DNA of 64,000 nucleotides from Mycobacteroides chelonae (GCA_014204435.1 JACHLF010000004.1:124001-188000), one strand, 5' to 3'; shown: positions 7,238 through 17,898, numbered from the stretch's first letter. Numbers and translations: made by a program. The notes: generated from the sequence alone by a model not told the origin.

Positions 7238-8761
7238 CTAGTCCTGCACGTACGACACCACGGTCATCATTCCGGACTCGGCGTGATAGACGTTGTGGCA
7301 GTGGGTAGCCCACTGACCGGGATTGTCGGCATTGAAGTCCACCTCGACGGTCTTCATGGGTGCGACAAGGACCGTGTCCTTGCGGGCGCGGAACGTTCCC
7401 TTCGCGTCGCGGACCTCGAATGTGTGTCCGTGCAGATGCATGGGGTGGAACATCATCGAATCGTTGATGAAACGCAGACGCACGCGTTGCCCCTCACGCA
7501 CGGGCAGGCCATCGCGCGGGTCGTAGGTTTTGCCGTTGATGGTCCACGTGTACTTGCCGACGGGGCCCGACAGCCGTACGTCGTGGATGACATCCGGATC
7601 GCGCCGGTCGAGTTGGACCTCGGGGGCGGCGGTCAGTGTCGCGGTATCCAACGGCACCTGCGACTTCATCAGCGTTGCCGTGTCCTCGCCACGTCCGCGC
7701 ACGGGCGTATCGCCGGAACGTAGAATCAGTTGGGCGAAGCCGGTTTTCCCTTCGGGTGCCGCCACCAGCGGCACCGAAGAACCCGGGATGGTGACCACGG
7801 CATCGATGCGTTCACCCATGGTGACCAGGATGGTGTCGGCCTTGTACGGCTGCACCGGGAAGCCATCGGTGTGGGTGATCGTCATCGGCACGCCGGGAAT
7901 GCTGACTCGGAACGCCGTGTCACCGCCGGCGTTGACGATGCGCAGTCGCACTCGCTGCCCCGCGCGATATGGCGCGGTCTGCGGATCGGCAGCCACCCGC
8001 CCGTTGATCAGGTAGTGGGGATACGTCACGTCGCCGGCATCCATTCCTAGTGGCGCAGCCGGGTCCATCCCCATGCTCCCCATCATGGAGTGATCCATCG
8101 GCGGCATGCCCTTCGTGCGCAGACCGTCGAGTACCTGGTCGGGGTCGGTGCCGGTGCCGTCGATCCAGTCATCGAGGGACACCACCAACTCCTCGTCGTA
8201 GTCGGTGCGCTCGTCGGGGTCCTCGACGATCAGCGGCGCGTAGAGCCCGCGATCGATTTGTGTGCCCACGTGGGGGTGGAACCAGTACGTTCCCGCGTGC
8301 GGCACCGCGAACTCGTAGTCGAAGACTCCCGTCGGTGCGATCTCCGGCTGGGTGAGGCCGGGCACCCCGTCCATGTCATTGCGTAGTGCCAGCCCGTGCC
8401 AATGGACCGTGGTGGGCGCCGGCAGATTGTTCGTAGTTTGCACGCGGAGGATTTCGCCCTTGCGAACGCGGATCTCTTGACCGGGTACCCGCCCTCCGTA
8501 TGCCCACGTTGGCAGCTGGGTCCCGGCGAGGTCGACCTGGGTGGGGCCGGCATTCAGGGCGAACTGCCTGACCGGTGCGCCCTGGCTCCGTCTGGCTGCT
8601 TCTACCACGGCAACACGGGGCGAATCAGGGCCAACGCGTTGCGGTGTGGCGCTTCCTCGCGAATTTTCGGCGCAGGACGCGAGAAGGCCCGCGGCAGCGA
8701 CCGTCATGCCCAGGCGGAGAAGTTCACGTCGGCCAAGTAGCGGTGAAATGCCAGTGTTCAT
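7238..8761 (-). CDS. mmcO: Multicopper oxidase lipoprotein MmcO
   Basis: A 507-residue copper oxidase. The N-terminus has twin Arg (GRRELLRLG) and a lipobox-like LLASC, indicating Tat export and lipid anchoring. Copper-binding motifs are HWHG and WFHPHVG in the first cupredoxin domain, and HPMHLHGH and HCHNVYHAESGMM at the C-terminus; a Met-rich segment (MPPMDHSMMGSMGM) lies between. Homologues oxidise Cu(I) and protect against copper. The start is ATG 8761; the longer open frame upstream is basic and unrelated. A TACCC-N5-GGGTA operator lies 11 bases upstream. Synteny matches M. tuberculosis Rv0846c, next to lpqS. Confidence 0.93.
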   Translation of the reverse strand: MNTGISPLLGRRELLRLGMTVAAAGLLASCAENSRGSATPQRVGPDSPRVAVVEAARRSQGAPVRQFALNAGPTQVDLAGTQLPTWAYGGRVPGQEIRVRKGEILRVQTTNNLPAPTTVHWHGLALRNDMDGVPGLTQPEIAPTGVFDYEFAVPHAGTYWFHPHVGTQIDRGLYAPLIVEDPDERTDYDEELVVSLDDWIDGTGTDPDQVLDGLRTKGMPPMDHSMMGSMGMDPAAPLGMDAGDVTYPHYLINGRVAADPQTAPYRAGQRVRLRIVNAGGDTAFRVSIPGVPMTITHTDGFPVQPYKADTILVTMGERIDAVVTIPGSSVPLVAAPEGKTGFAQLILRSGDTPVRGRGEDTATLMKSQVPLDTATLTAAPEVQLDRRDPDVIHDVRLSGPVGKYTWTINGKTYDPRDGLPVREGQRVRLRFINDSMMFHPMHLHGHTFEVRDAKGTFRARKDTVLVAPMKTVEVDFNADNPGQWATHCHNVYHAESGMMTVVSYVQD

Positions 8762-8772
8762 ACCGGTATGTA

Positions 8773-8787
8773 TACCCTGTAGGGGTA
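8773..8787 (+). promoter_or_regulatory. RicR/CsoR-type copper operator 1
   Basis: The sequence TACCC-TGTAG-GGGTA is a palindrome with the spacing reported for the mycobacterial RicR regulon. It lies between the divergent mmcO (start 8761) and the LpqS-like gene at 8896, so one site can serve both promoters. Derepression by Cu(I) is inferred from the family. Confidence 0.75.
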
Positions 8788-8895
8788 TCAGATGGCAATT
8801 GCGTGCTATGGTCGCGATGTGTTGCCGTCCAATGGTGAACAGCAACCGGTGTGGCGGGGAGATGCCGTGTCGGGAGTCCGCGCGCGAGCTGTGAC

Positions 8896-9300
8896 GTGCT
8901 GAAGTTCGGCGGTCTGCCGCGGAGGCGATGGGTCGCCCTGCTTCTCGGAGGCGTGATCGCCGCTCTCCCCGTTGTCCACTACGCGGTGACCGCCGATGCC
9001 GCGCTTCCGGTGGTCTCTCGTCATTTCGTCGCATCCGTGCCTGGAGGTATTGCAGAGCCCGGCCACCACATCGGCCGGGCGGCCCAGGACTTCTCCTGCC
9101 ACGTCTTCGACGTGATCGCCGGGAAAATCCGTTCGGGCAGCGCATTCCGCATGCTCTGGGCGGCGGCAATGGTCGTGAGCATGATCTTGGTGCTGCGCCC
9201 GCTGCGGGTGGTCGCCACCCGTGCGCCACCGCGATATGCGTATTGGGCGGTGATGGGGGGCCGTGCCCGTCTGCAACAGATCTGCGTGAGCCGACGCTGA
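8896..9300 (+). CDS. LpqS-like small membrane protein (copy 1)
   Basis: About 134 residues. One hydrophobic segment near the N-terminus (VALLLGGVIAALPVVHY) and another around residues 85-100; His residues (SRHF, PGHHIG, SCHVF) lie between them, and the end is CVSRR. The second LpqS-like gene at 9785 has the same layout (end CVIRR and a preceding R-x-PP). GTG 8896 fits best; GTG 8851 is an alternative. It is divergent from mmcO across a copper operator, in the place of lpqS (Rv0847) of M. tuberculosis. Probably a cell-envelope protein of the copper response; the molecular role is not established. Confidence 0.65.
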   Translation: MLKFGGLPRRRWVALLLGGVIAALPVVHYAVTADAALPVVSRHFVASVPGGIAEPGHHIGRAAQDFSCHVFDVIAGKIRSGSAFRMLWAAAMVVSMILVLRPLRVVATRAPPRYAYWAVMGGRARLQQICVSRR

Positions 9301-9392
9301 CGAGTCCCCTGCGGCAGAGACCTCTGTCTGCCGCACACGGTTGTCATCGAAGGCTCCGTCACGCCGGGCGTGACGCAACGTAGGGAATCGTT

Positions 9393-9716
9393 ATGTATGG
9401 ACGTCTTATCTGCCACCGTCTCGGCGGCCTGTGTGTGGCCGCCGCAACCGTCGGGGCACTGATCGCTGCTCCGCCCGCGGGGGCGGGGCCCAAGAATCTG
9501 GGAAATGCCGACCTCGTCGTCGCCTCTCTGAAGGCCCGGGGTGACAGGGTCGTCGTCAATCGTCGCGGCAATACGCCGCTGAACGAGTGCGTCGCGACTT
9601 CCGTTCGCGAGGGCCGCTCGCAGTACCGCTGGCAGCGCGTCCGTGGCGCCGATCCGACGAGTCCGCTGGTGCGGGTGCTGGACTATCGGGTCATGCATGT
9701 CAACATTGAGTGCTGA
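9393..9716 (+). CDS. Small secreted protein
   Basis: 107 residues with a clear signal peptide (MYGRLICHRLGG, hydrophobic core, AxA-type site near PAGAGP, about residue 31). The mature domain is basic with two cysteines: one in NECVAT and one as the last residue (VMHVNIEC). AGGGA lies a few bases upstream of the ATG. It is inserted between two LpqS-like genes and is not part of the M. tuberculosis arrangement I recall. The C-terminal pattern is shared with the partial protein at 2-97. Function unknown; a copper link is suggested only by position. Confidence 0.65.
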   Translation: MYGRLICHRLGGLCVAAATVGALIAAPPAGAGPKNLGNADLVVASLKARGDRVVVNRRGNTPLNECVATSVREGRSQYRWQRVRGADPTSPLVRVLDYRVMHVNIEC

Positions 9717-9743
9717 CCACGGTTAGGTAGCGATCAGGTCACA

Positions 9744-9758
9744 TACCCCATGAGGGTA
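9744..9758 (+). promoter_or_regulatory. RicR/CsoR-type copper operator 2
   Basis: TACCC-CATGA-GGGTA, extended by CA/TG on the outer sides to a 19-bp palindrome (9742-9760). It ends 25 bases before the ATG of the second LpqS-like gene. Because the site covers the ATG at 9758, that ATG is unlikely to be the start. Confidence 0.75.
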
Positions 9759-9784
9759 TGCAAAATCGTGCTAACCTGGCGCAC

Positions 9785-10207
9785 ATGCTGACCGGAGTGC
9801 GCCGCAGGAGCGGCCATGGTCAGTTGTGGCTTGTCGCGGTGTTGGTCGCAATGGTGGCGAGTCTGCCGATCCTGCACTGTGTCTCCAATGCGGGCGGCAG
9901 TGCCGACACGGCGCATCATCAAGCGACGCACGCCGCACTTCTGGGGCACGGGCCCGCGGCAACACATGCGCACCTCGACGACGCGATCCACCAGCTGCTA
10001 TGTCAGACGGTGGATGGACTCTTCACGTTGACCCGCGGGCACAACCCGTTACGAGTTCTGATCGTGCTTGCCGCGTTGGCTCTGGCAACTCTCGTGTTCC
10101 AGCCCGTTGCCGCGCACCTATCCCGCGGGCCACCGCTGCCCGCCGGCTATCGCGGGTCCCGGACGGGCCGCGACATTCTCACCACTCTGTGCGTCATTCG
10201 GCGCTGA
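9785..10207 (+). CDS. lpqS: LpqS-like small membrane protein (copy 2), His-rich
   Basis: 140 residues. A hydrophobic N-terminal segment ([19 protein letters not shown]) is followed by a His-rich loop ([25 protein letters not shown]) suited to metal binding, a second hydrophobic segment and a tail ending TTLCVIRR. The copper operator upstream and the following cysK2 and MFS genes reproduce the lpqS-cysK2 order of M. tuberculosis (Rv0847-Rv0848). ATG 9785 is chosen because 9758 lies inside the operator. The ILHC sequence is a poor lipobox, so lipid attachment is doubtful. Probably a copper-response envelope protein. Confidence 0.7.
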   Translation: MLTGVRRRSGHGQLWLVAVLVAMVASLPILHCVSNAGGSADTAHHQATHAALLGHGPAATHAHLDDAIHQLLCQTVDGLFTLTRGHNPLRVLIVLAALALATLVFQPVAAHLSRGPPLPAGYRGSRTGRDILTTLCVIRR

Positions 10208-10267
10208 TCGGCGCGCTGTGGGCAAGCGGGGTTTCGCCACGCCCACACCCGCCGTCATCAGCTTCCC

Positions 10268-10284
10268 GGCCGCGTCTTGCGGCC
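10268..10284 (+). other. Short hairpin in the cysK2 leader
   Basis: GGCCGC-GTCTT-GCGGCC forms a perfect 6-bp GC-rich stem 18 bases before the cysK2 ATG. No run of T follows, so it is not a classical terminator; it may tune translation or mRNA stability. Confidence 0.3.
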
Positions 10285-10301
10285 CTCACGCAGGGATCCC
10301 C

Positions 10302-11402
10302 ATGAACAACAGCATTGCTTTGTCATCTCGTCGTAGCTGCACCCACCTAGGGCCGAAGTTCCACGACCCCAACACGTTGGTGGGCAACACCCCGGTGTTG
10401 TGGGTGTCGGAACCATTCGCAACACCGGGCACGGGCTTCTGGGCCAAACTCGAAGGCCACAATCCCAACGGCATGAAAGACCGACCCGCGCTGCACATGA
10501 TCGAGCAGGCCAGGGAGCGTGGGGACCTCAAACCCGGCGCCATGATCGTCGAATCAACCAGCGGAACACTGGGGTTGGGACTGGCCCTGGCCGGGATCAT
10601 CTACCGTCACCCGGTCACCCTCGTCACCGATCCGGGATTGGAGCCGATCGTCAGCAGCATGCTGACGGCCTACGGCGCCCGTGTGGATGTCGTGACCGAG
10701 CCACATCCGGTCGGCGGCTGGCAGCAGGCCCGCAAGGATCGTGTCGCCGAAATACTTGCCGTCGAAACGGATTCGTGGTGCCCCGACCAGTACCAGAACC
10801 CCGACAATGTTGACGCCTATCGTGGGCTGGCCGAGGAACTGATCGACCAGTTGGGCACCGTGGACACCCTCGTCTGCTCGGTCGGCACCGGGGGACATTC
10901 CTCGGGTGTGGGACGTGCACTGCGGGAACATAATCCGAACCTGCGCCTGGTAGGGGTCGACACCATTGGCTCCACGATCTTCGGGCAACCCGCCAGTACG
11001 CGGCTGATGCGCGGCCTCGGATCGAGCATCTATCCGGGCAATGTCGACTACCCCGCATTCGACGAAGCGCATTGGGTGGCACCCAACGAGGCGGTCTGGG
11101 CGGCCCGCACCTTGGCCGCCAGTTATCACGCCAGCGGCGGATGGAGCGTCGGAGCAGTCGCGTTGGTCGCCGGATGGGTGGCCCGCACGTCCGCCCCAGG
11201 CACTCGAGTCGCCGCCGTATTCCCCGACGGCCCGATGCGCTATCACGGCACGATCTACGACGACGATTACTGCCGCAGCCATGATCTACTGGATAGGCCG
11301 CCGGCGCAGGATCCCGACGTGATCGATGATCCGTCGGACCGCGCGGTGGGCCGATGGACCAGACTGACCCATGTGACCGACCCGATAGGACGGATGGCGT
11401 GA
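10302..11402 (+). CDS. cysK2: S-sulfocysteine synthase CysK2
   Basis: A 366-residue PLP-dependent enzyme of the cysteine synthase/CBS superfamily. The PLP lysine is Lys59 in [17 protein letters not shown] follows as the substrate loop, and [10 protein letters not shown] binds the cofactor phosphate. The length and C-terminal extension fit CysK2 of M. tuberculosis (Rv0848), reported to make S-sulfocysteine from O-phosphoserine and thiosulfate. ATG 10302 has AGGGA upstream; the open frame continues leftward but that part overlaps the LpqS-like gene. The stop overlaps the GTG of the MFS gene by four bases. Part of the copper-regulated cluster. Confidence 0.9.
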   Translation: MNNSIALSSRRSCTHLGPKFHDPNTLVGNTPVLWVSEPFATPGTGFWAKLEGHNPNGMKDRPALHMIEQARERGDLKPGAMIVESTSGTLGLGLALAGIIYRHPVTLVTDPGLEPIVSSMLTAYGARVDVVTEPHPVGGWQQARKDRVAEILAVETDSWCPDQYQNPDNVDAYRGLAEELIDQLGTVDTLVCSVGTGGHSSGVGRALREHNPNLRLVGVDTIGSTIFGQPASTRLMRGLGSSIYPGNVDYPAFDEAHWVAPNEAVWAARTLAASYHASGGWSVGAVALVAGWVARTSAPGTRVAAVFPDGPMRYHGTIYDDDYCRSHDLLDRPPAQDPDVIDDPSDRAVGRWTRLTHVTDPIGRMA

Positions 11403-12667
11403 TCCAGACACTGCGCCAATTCCGGTCTTTCGATCGGCCTAGCCAGATCCTGATGGTGAACCAATTCGCGATCAACGTCGGCTTCTACATGCTGATGCCC
11501 TACCTGGCCGGATATCTGGCCGGGCCACTGGGATTGGCCGCGTGGATGGTGGGGTTGGTGCTCGGCGTTCGGAACTTCTCTCAGCAGGGCATGTTTCTGG
11601 TGGGAGGCACCCTGGCCGACAGGTTCGGATACAAGCCGCTGATTGTTGCGGGCTGTCTGTTGCGCACCGCGGGATTCCTGATGTTGGCGTTCGTGGGGTC
11701 GCTACCGGCCATACTGATCGCCTCGGCGGCAACAGGTTTCGCCGGTGCACTGTTCAATCCCGCGGTGCGTGCCTACCTGGCATCGGACTCGGGGGAGCGC
11801 CGGGTGGAGGCCTTCGCCGTCTTCAACGTCTTCTACCAGGCGGGCATCTTGTTCGGGCCGATCGTCGGTTTGGCGTTGACGGCCTGGGACTTCCGGATCA
11901 CCTGTGCCGTCGCCGCGGCGGTGTTCGCCGCGTTGACGGTCATCCAGTTGATGGCGCTGCCGCCGAACAATGCCGAACAGGACGCGGACAAGCAGTCGGT
12001 GCTGGCCGACTGGCGAATGGTGTTGTCCAACAAGGCGTTCCTGCTGTTCTCGGGTGCCATGATCGGCTTGTACGTGCTGACGTTCCAGGTGTATCTCGCG
12101 TTGCCGTTCCAGGCCGCACTGCTGACCGACGACAAGAAGTCCGAAACAGTGCTGGTGACAAGCATCTTCGTGGTGTCGGGACTGGTGGCGATCGCCGGGC
12201 AGGTGCGACTCACCGGCTGGCTATCCGCGCGGTTCGGTCCAAGCCGCAGCCTGGTGCTCGGGATGTTGGTCATTGCCGCGGCCTTCGTTCCACTGGCGCT
12301 GTTGCCGTCGGGGGGCGCGGTGGGATCGATTCCGGCGGTCGCTGCGCTGCTGTTATCGGCGGCCATGCTGGCAGTCGGCACCATTGCGACGTTCCCGTTC
12401 GAAATGGACACCGTCGTCAGGTTGGCAGGTAATCGTCTGGTCGCCACGCATTACGGGCTGTACAACACGATCGTCGGCGTCGGAATTTTGGCCGGAAACC
12501 TGATGACCGGCTCGGTGTTCGGCTACGCCCGGCAGCACGACAAGCCGTCCTTGCTGTGGGTCGCGCTCACCGGAGTGGGGCTGGTGTGCGCCGTCGCTCT
12601 GTTTGCGTTGCGGCGGGCGGGGCTACTGGACAGGGGCAGTGAAGTGGCGCCGGCCGCCCGTGCCTGA
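11399..12667 (+). CDS. MFS transporter of the copper-responsive cluster
   Basis: A 422-residue major facilitator protein with about 12 hydrophobic segments, a loop-2/3 motif like [10 protein letters not shown] (from about residue 73), and a basic cytoplasmic mid-loop. It starts at GTG 11399 inside the last codons of cysK2 (GTGA overlap), so it is translationally coupled. This is the position of Rv0849 in M. tuberculosis. The cargo is unknown; export of a sulfur metabolite made by CysK2, or copper-stress relief, would fit the context but is inference. Confidence 0.88.
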   Translation: MIQTLRQFRSFDRPSQILMVNQFAINVGFYMLMPYLAGYLAGPLGLAAWMVGLVLGVRNFSQQGMFLVGGTLADRFGYKPLIVAGCLLRTAGFLMLAFVGSLPAILIASAATGFAGALFNPAVRAYLASDSGERRVEAFAVFNVFYQAGILFGPIVGLALTAWDFRITCAVAAAVFAALTVIQLMALPPNNAEQDADKQSVLADWRMVLSNKAFLLFSGAMIGLYVLTFQVYLALPFQAALLTDDKKSETVLVTSIFVVSGLVAIAGQVRLTGWLSARFGPSRSLVLGMLVIAAAFVPLALLPSGGAVGSIPAVAALLLSAAMLAVGTIATFPFEMDTVVRLAGNRLVATHYGLYNTIVGVGILAGNLMTGSVFGYARQHDKPSLLWVALTGVGLVCAVALFALRRAGLLDRGSEVAPAARA

Positions 12668-12683
12668 GTAGTTTGTGGGGGCC

Positions 12684-14456
<1,773 letters not shown>

Positions 14457-14481
14457 TTCCCGGGAACGGATCTCAAAGAAA

Positions 14482-14512
14482 AAGCGCGGGCAGTCGGTGA
14501 CTGCCCGCGCTT
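14482..14512. terminator. Intrinsic terminator after the ABC-F gene
   Basis: Perfect 14-bp inverted repeat (AAGCGCGGGCAGTC / GACTGCCCGCGCTT) with a three-base loop GGT. It lies 26 bases after the stop. Flanking A-rich (left) and T/A (right) sides could make it work for both strands, also ending transcription of the minus-strand gene at 14615. Confidence 0.85.
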
Positions 14513-14614
14513 ATCGAACGTATTGAGAGAGAAACATCCGGGACTGGGCCCGGCATGCGATGCGCTACGCGCCTCGCCGATGCGTCCCCCCTCTGGGGGT
14601 TCGCCAACCTGCCG

Positions 14615-14740
14615 TTATACGGCTAGCGGGAACCACTCATCGGTCTGCTCCGTGTTGTCGCCCTCGACCAGCAGCTCGCCGCTGTAGATGGCTTCGAAGT
14701 CGATCTCGATGACCGTGGCACCGAATTCCTCGTTCGTCAT
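14615..14740 (-). CDS. Small acidic protein (41 aa), unrecognised
   Basis: A short frame from ATG 14740 to TAA, beginning MTNEEFGATVIEIDFEAIYS and ending DEWFPLAV. Nearly every codon ends in G or C, including all Glu, Asp, Ile and Val codons of the first half, which argues for selection as coding sequence. It has about ten acidic and no basic residues. A GTG start at 14761 would add VTPTVKY. A GC stem (CCCCC-CTCT-GGGGG, 14587-14600) and the shared terminator lie downstream. No match to a family I know; a peptide precursor or small regulator are possible. Confidence 0.5.
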   Translation of the reverse strand: MTNEEFGATVIEIDFEAIYSGELLVEGDNTEQTDEWFPLAV

Positions 14741-14857
14741 GTACTTGACAGTAGGGGTCACTATTAAGAAATCATTGAGTCACGAATCGGAAAAGTCTGG
14801 CAATTTTCGCCACGAGCGTCGGCGCAGGTCATGGACCAAGAGCGACCTTGCGAACTC

Positions 14858-15373
14858 TTAAGAAAGCGGATTTGTGCCCTTGGCGAGCACCCAGACCGCG
14901 ACCGCGCCGCCGATTCCTGCTATGAGCAGCACCGATGAGACCGCGGCCGGCCATTCGTCGCGGCCAAAACGCCCGTCTACGGATATGCGGCCCGGTCCCA
15001 GCAGGATCACCGCCGCGGCGGCAGCGGCGAGCACCAGAGGGAACTGCAGGGTGGTGCCGGAGGGAAAGAGGTCGTGCCGCGCCGAGTAGCTCAACATTGC
15101 GGCATAGAGCATTGACCCCAGTACCGCGCTCCCGCCGAGTGGAGTGAGGAGTCCGGCGACCAGCAATGCGCCGCCGATGCTGTAGGTCCCCGCGAGCACG
15201 CGCGCCGCCAGATCGGCGGACGCACTCGCTGCCGCGCCGATCTGCACGAACTGCTCGGACGCGAATACGACGTGCACCCCACTCCAGCACAGCGTGGCGC
15301 CCACCGCGAGACGCAGGATTAAGAGACCAATATCGTTGCGAGTCAACGGATCGCTGTACTGCTTACTGGGCAC
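14858..15373 (-). CDS. DoxX family membrane protein
   Basis: A 171-residue protein with four hydrophobic segments and DoxX-family features: LRLAVGATLCWSGVH at the first helix, and GALLVAGLLTPLGG in the middle. The GTG start at 15373 gives MPSKQYSD. In M. tuberculosis a DoxX protein forms a membrane complex with superoxide dismutase and SseA, but the genome context here gives no link to those partners. Single gene, divergent from the membrane protein at 15468. Confidence 0.85.
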   Translation of the reverse strand: MPSKQYSDPLTRNDIGLLILRLAVGATLCWSGVHVVFASEQFVQIGAAASASADLAARVLAGTYSIGGALLVAGLLTPLGGSAVLGSMLYAAMLSYSARHDLFPSGTTLQFPLVLAAAAAAVILLGPGRISVDGRFGRDEWPAAVSSVLLIAGIGGAVAVWVLAKGTNPLS

Positions 15374-15467
15374 GCCGGAAATTCTAGGGGACGCGCGCGG
15401 GTGAATCCGCTATGCGGCGGTCACTTCCCGGTACGACGACGGCAACGACATTCCCGGCATACCGCCC

Positions 15468-15974
15468 GTGCGCATCACACGTGCCAAGCTGACAACCATC
15501 ACCGCGATCACGGCCCTGGCCGACAACATTGCACCCGGCTCGTTGTGGGTGCTGCGCCTCGCGGCCACCGCCATGTTCCTGATCCCGGCCCTGTGGCTTG
15601 CGGTGCTGCTGGGTGCGGTGGTGTTTGGCCCACGGGCGCTGCTGCGCCGCAGGCAACTGTGGATCGGTGCGGCGGTTGTCATCATGGCCGCCGTCTCGAC
15701 CCTTATCTGGCAGGCCACCCGTGGCCGCACGGCACGGGTCGTGCAGATTTATCCCATGGCTGCCGCCTATGACGTCGAAGCCGGACGCGAAGGGATCGTG
15801 CGGGCCTACAGCTTCCACCGTGGCTACTACTACTTCGGTGCACCAGCGGAATCCATGACGGACATGCTGTACCTCGGCGTCGACGATCCGGATCCCGAAC
15901 TTGCCCGAGGATTCCGGGGAGTGCAGCGGATCGAGCTGCTGCACGCGCTCGGCGAGGACGAGGCACATGTCTAG
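15468..15974 (+). CDS. Membrane protein of unknown function
   Basis: 168 residues starting at GTG 15468. Two hydrophobic helices (about 29-53 and 66-84) are separated by a basic loop (GPRALLRRRQ), followed by a soluble domain with AYSFHRGYYYFGAPAES and a C-terminal acidic end. The last codons overlap a possible ATG (15967) of the next gene by eight bases. No family recognised. Confidence 0.6.
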   Translation: MRITRAKLTTITAITALADNIAPGSLWVLRLAATAMFLIPALWLAVLLGAVVFGPRALLRRRQLWIGAAVVIMAAVSTLIWQATRGRTARVVQIYPMAAAYDVEAGREGIVRAYSFHRGYYYFGAPAESMTDMLYLGVDDPDPELARGFRGVQRIELLHALGEDEAHV

Positions 15975-16020
15975 CGGTATTACGGCAGAATTGCGTCGTG
16001 GCAGCAGCTATGGGACGACT

Positions 16021-16044
16021 CGCGCGCCTATACGTAGGCGCGCG
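16021..16044 (+). promoter_or_regulatory. 10-bp perfect hairpin directly before the acyltransferase ATG
   Basis: CGCGCGCCTA-TACG-TAGGCGCGCG is a perfect 10-bp inverted repeat with a four-base loop, ending on the base before ATG 16045. If 16045 is the start, the stem covers the ribosome binding region. If the start is ATG 15967, the repeat lies inside the coding sequence. Confidence 0.55.
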
Positions 16045-17379
16045 ATGACGATCGAACAGATGGCGCCCCGCGACGCCCAGATGTACTGGATGTCGACGAA
16101 GATCCCGAACGACCAGTTTCTGCTGTTCTGCTTCGACTCGCCCTCCGAGGATGTCGCCGCGGTGTGCGAGACGGTCGCCGAACGCGCGACCCGGATCGCC
16201 GATCTGCGGGTACGTGCCGTCGACGTCCCCGGACATCTCGACTACCCGTATTGGGGTCCGCGCGATGAATCGCAGATGCCGGTGACGGTGCGCAGGCTGC
16301 CCGACCCCGGCTGGCCGCAGTGTCGATCCGCGATCGCCGCATTGCTGCCCAGCACCGTCGATATCCGCGAAAGCCCCTGGCATCTACATCTTTTCCCTGG
16401 AGTTCTCGGGGCGCCACGGACGGCCGGTACGGCGCTTGTGGCGGTGTTGCAGGTATCGCATGCGTTGGCCGACGGTCGGCGGGCCACCGCCGCCGCACGG
16501 GCCTTGTTCGGAGACGGCGCACCGGAGAAGGGGCCGTTGCCCGAGGTGCCCGCCCGCGCGGCCCTGCGCGGGCTGATGGGGTTCCCGGCCAAACTGGGGC
16601 AACTACTGGGCGCGAGCCGGGGTGGGTACGTGGCCTACCGGCGTCAGCAGGAACTTGTCGCCGCCGGTGAGTTGGAGCCGGAACCGCACGGCTTCCCGCT
16701 GATTTCGCTCAATGCGCGGCCCGATGACCGCCGCGAGATCCGGATGATCGTGCGGCCGCGCGACGAGCTGCGCGCCGACGACGTCAGCGTGACCGTTGCG
16801 GTCATGACGGCCATCGGCACGGCGCTACCGGGATATCTGCGCGATCACGGGCAGTGGGTCCCGGAGCGATTGGGCGCCGAGGTCACCGTCGCTGATTCCC
16901 AGGAATCGTTGGCACGTAACAACTTCAGGAATATCGGCGTCGACCTGTGCTGGGACGAGCCGGACATGCGCACGCGAGCACGCAGGATTGCCGACGGCAT
17001 CGAACGCAGGCGTCTTCGCGCGGCGCATCCGGTGTTGGTCGCACAGCGCGCGGGCGGAGCGGCGCTGCCCGCACCGATGATGTGGGCCGGCGTCAATTCC
17101 TTCAACCTCGACCTCATGCCACCCACCGTCGCCGGCAACACCGTGGTGTCCAGTGTGGTGCGCGGTGCCGCCGATCTGACATTGGGCGGCGGGCGGGTGG
17201 TGTTCACCGCCGGATTCCCGGCGCTCTCACCGGTGATGGGCCTGACCCACGGGGTACACGGGATCGGCGATGCCGTCACGGTGAGCGTGCACACCAGCGC
17301 GGCGGTGATGCCCGATGCTGATTATTACCAAGACCTGTTGGCCGATGCGCTTACCGAGGTTTCCCGCCAGCTGCGATGA
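16045..17379 (+). CDS. WS/DGAT-like acyltransferase (divergent active site)
   Basis: A 444-residue protein that begins MTIEQMAPRDAQMYWMS, like wax ester synthase/diacylglycerol acyltransferases. The family motif HHxxxDG appears as SHALADG at about residues 138-144, so the first His is replaced by Ser while the catalytic second His and DG remain. The C-terminal part has the DUF1298-type segments VTVADSQESLARNNFRN and a late SVHTSAAVMPD. Such enzymes esterify acyl-CoA with alcohols or diacylglycerol; activity here is uncertain. ATG 15967 would add 26 residues and overlap the upstream gene. Confidence 0.75.
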   Translation: MTIEQMAPRDAQMYWMSTKIPNDQFLLFCFDSPSEDVAAVCETVAERATRIADLRVRAVDVPGHLDYPYWGPRDESQMPVTVRRLPDPGWPQCRSAIAALLPSTVDIRESPWHLHLFPGVLGAPRTAGTALVAVLQVSHALADGRRATAAARALFGDGAPEKGPLPEVPARAALRGLMGFPAKLGQLLGASRGGYVAYRRQQELVAAGELEPEPHGFPLISLNARPDDRREIRMIVRPRDELRADDVSVTVAVMTAIGTALPGYLRDHGQWVPERLGAEVTVADSQESLARNNFRNIGVDLCWDEPDMRTRARRIADGIERRRLRAAHPVLVAQRAGGAALPAPMMWAGVNSFNLDLMPPTVAGNTVVSSVVRGAADLTLGGGRVVFTAGFPALSPVMGLTHGVHGIGDAVTVSVHTSAAVMPDADYYQDLLADALTEVSRQLR

Positions 17380-17409
17380 GTTTTCCCGTCGGCGGGGGTC
17401 GATACCCAT

Positions 17410-17898
17410 ATGCCGACGATTACTCCTTGCCTGTGGTTCGACACCCAAGCCGAAGACGCCGCCACCTTCTATGTGTCCGTGTTTCCGAACTCCCGGATTC
17501 TTGAGGTCACCCACTATGGGCCGAACACGCCGATGCCGGAGGGCACCGTGCTCACCGTCGAGTTCGAGCTCGACGGAAAGCGATATACCGCGCTGAACGG
17601 CGGCCCCCAGTTCACCTTCGACGAGGCGATCTCGTTCCAGATCGATTGCGCTTCGCAGGAAGAAGTCGACCGCTACTGGGAGGCGTTGACCGCGAACGGG
17701 GGAGAGGAGTCCCAGTGCGGTTGGCTCAAGGACAAGTTCGGGCTGTCCTGGCAGGTGGTTCCGCGCGAGCTGATCGACCTGATCTTCCACTCCGACACCG
17801 TGACCGGTAACGCGGCGATGCAGGCGATGATGACCATGCGCAAGCTCGATGTTGCCGTCGCCAAGGAGGCGGTGGCCGCGGCGAAGGGCGCTTCCTAG
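17410..17898 (+). CDS. VOC family protein (PhnB-like)
   Basis: 162 residues beginning with the typical MPTITPCLWFDTQAEDAATF of PhnB-like vicinal oxygen chelate proteins, with the later GGPQFTFDEAISFQIDC and CGWLKDKFGLSWQVVP segments. The fold is two beta-alpha-beta-beta-beta units; the enzyme activity of this subfamily is mostly unknown despite old names referring to ubiquinone methyltransferase. Its stop overlaps by four bases the end of the convergent T7SS gene. Confidence 0.88.
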   Translation: MPTITPCLWFDTQAEDAATFYVSVFPNSRILEVTHYGPNTPMPEGTVLTVEFELDGKRYTALNGGPQFTFDEAISFQIDCASQEEVDRYWEALTANGGEESQCGWLKDKFGLSWQVVPRELIDLIFHSDTVTGNAAMQAMMTMRKLDVAVAKEAVAAAKGAS

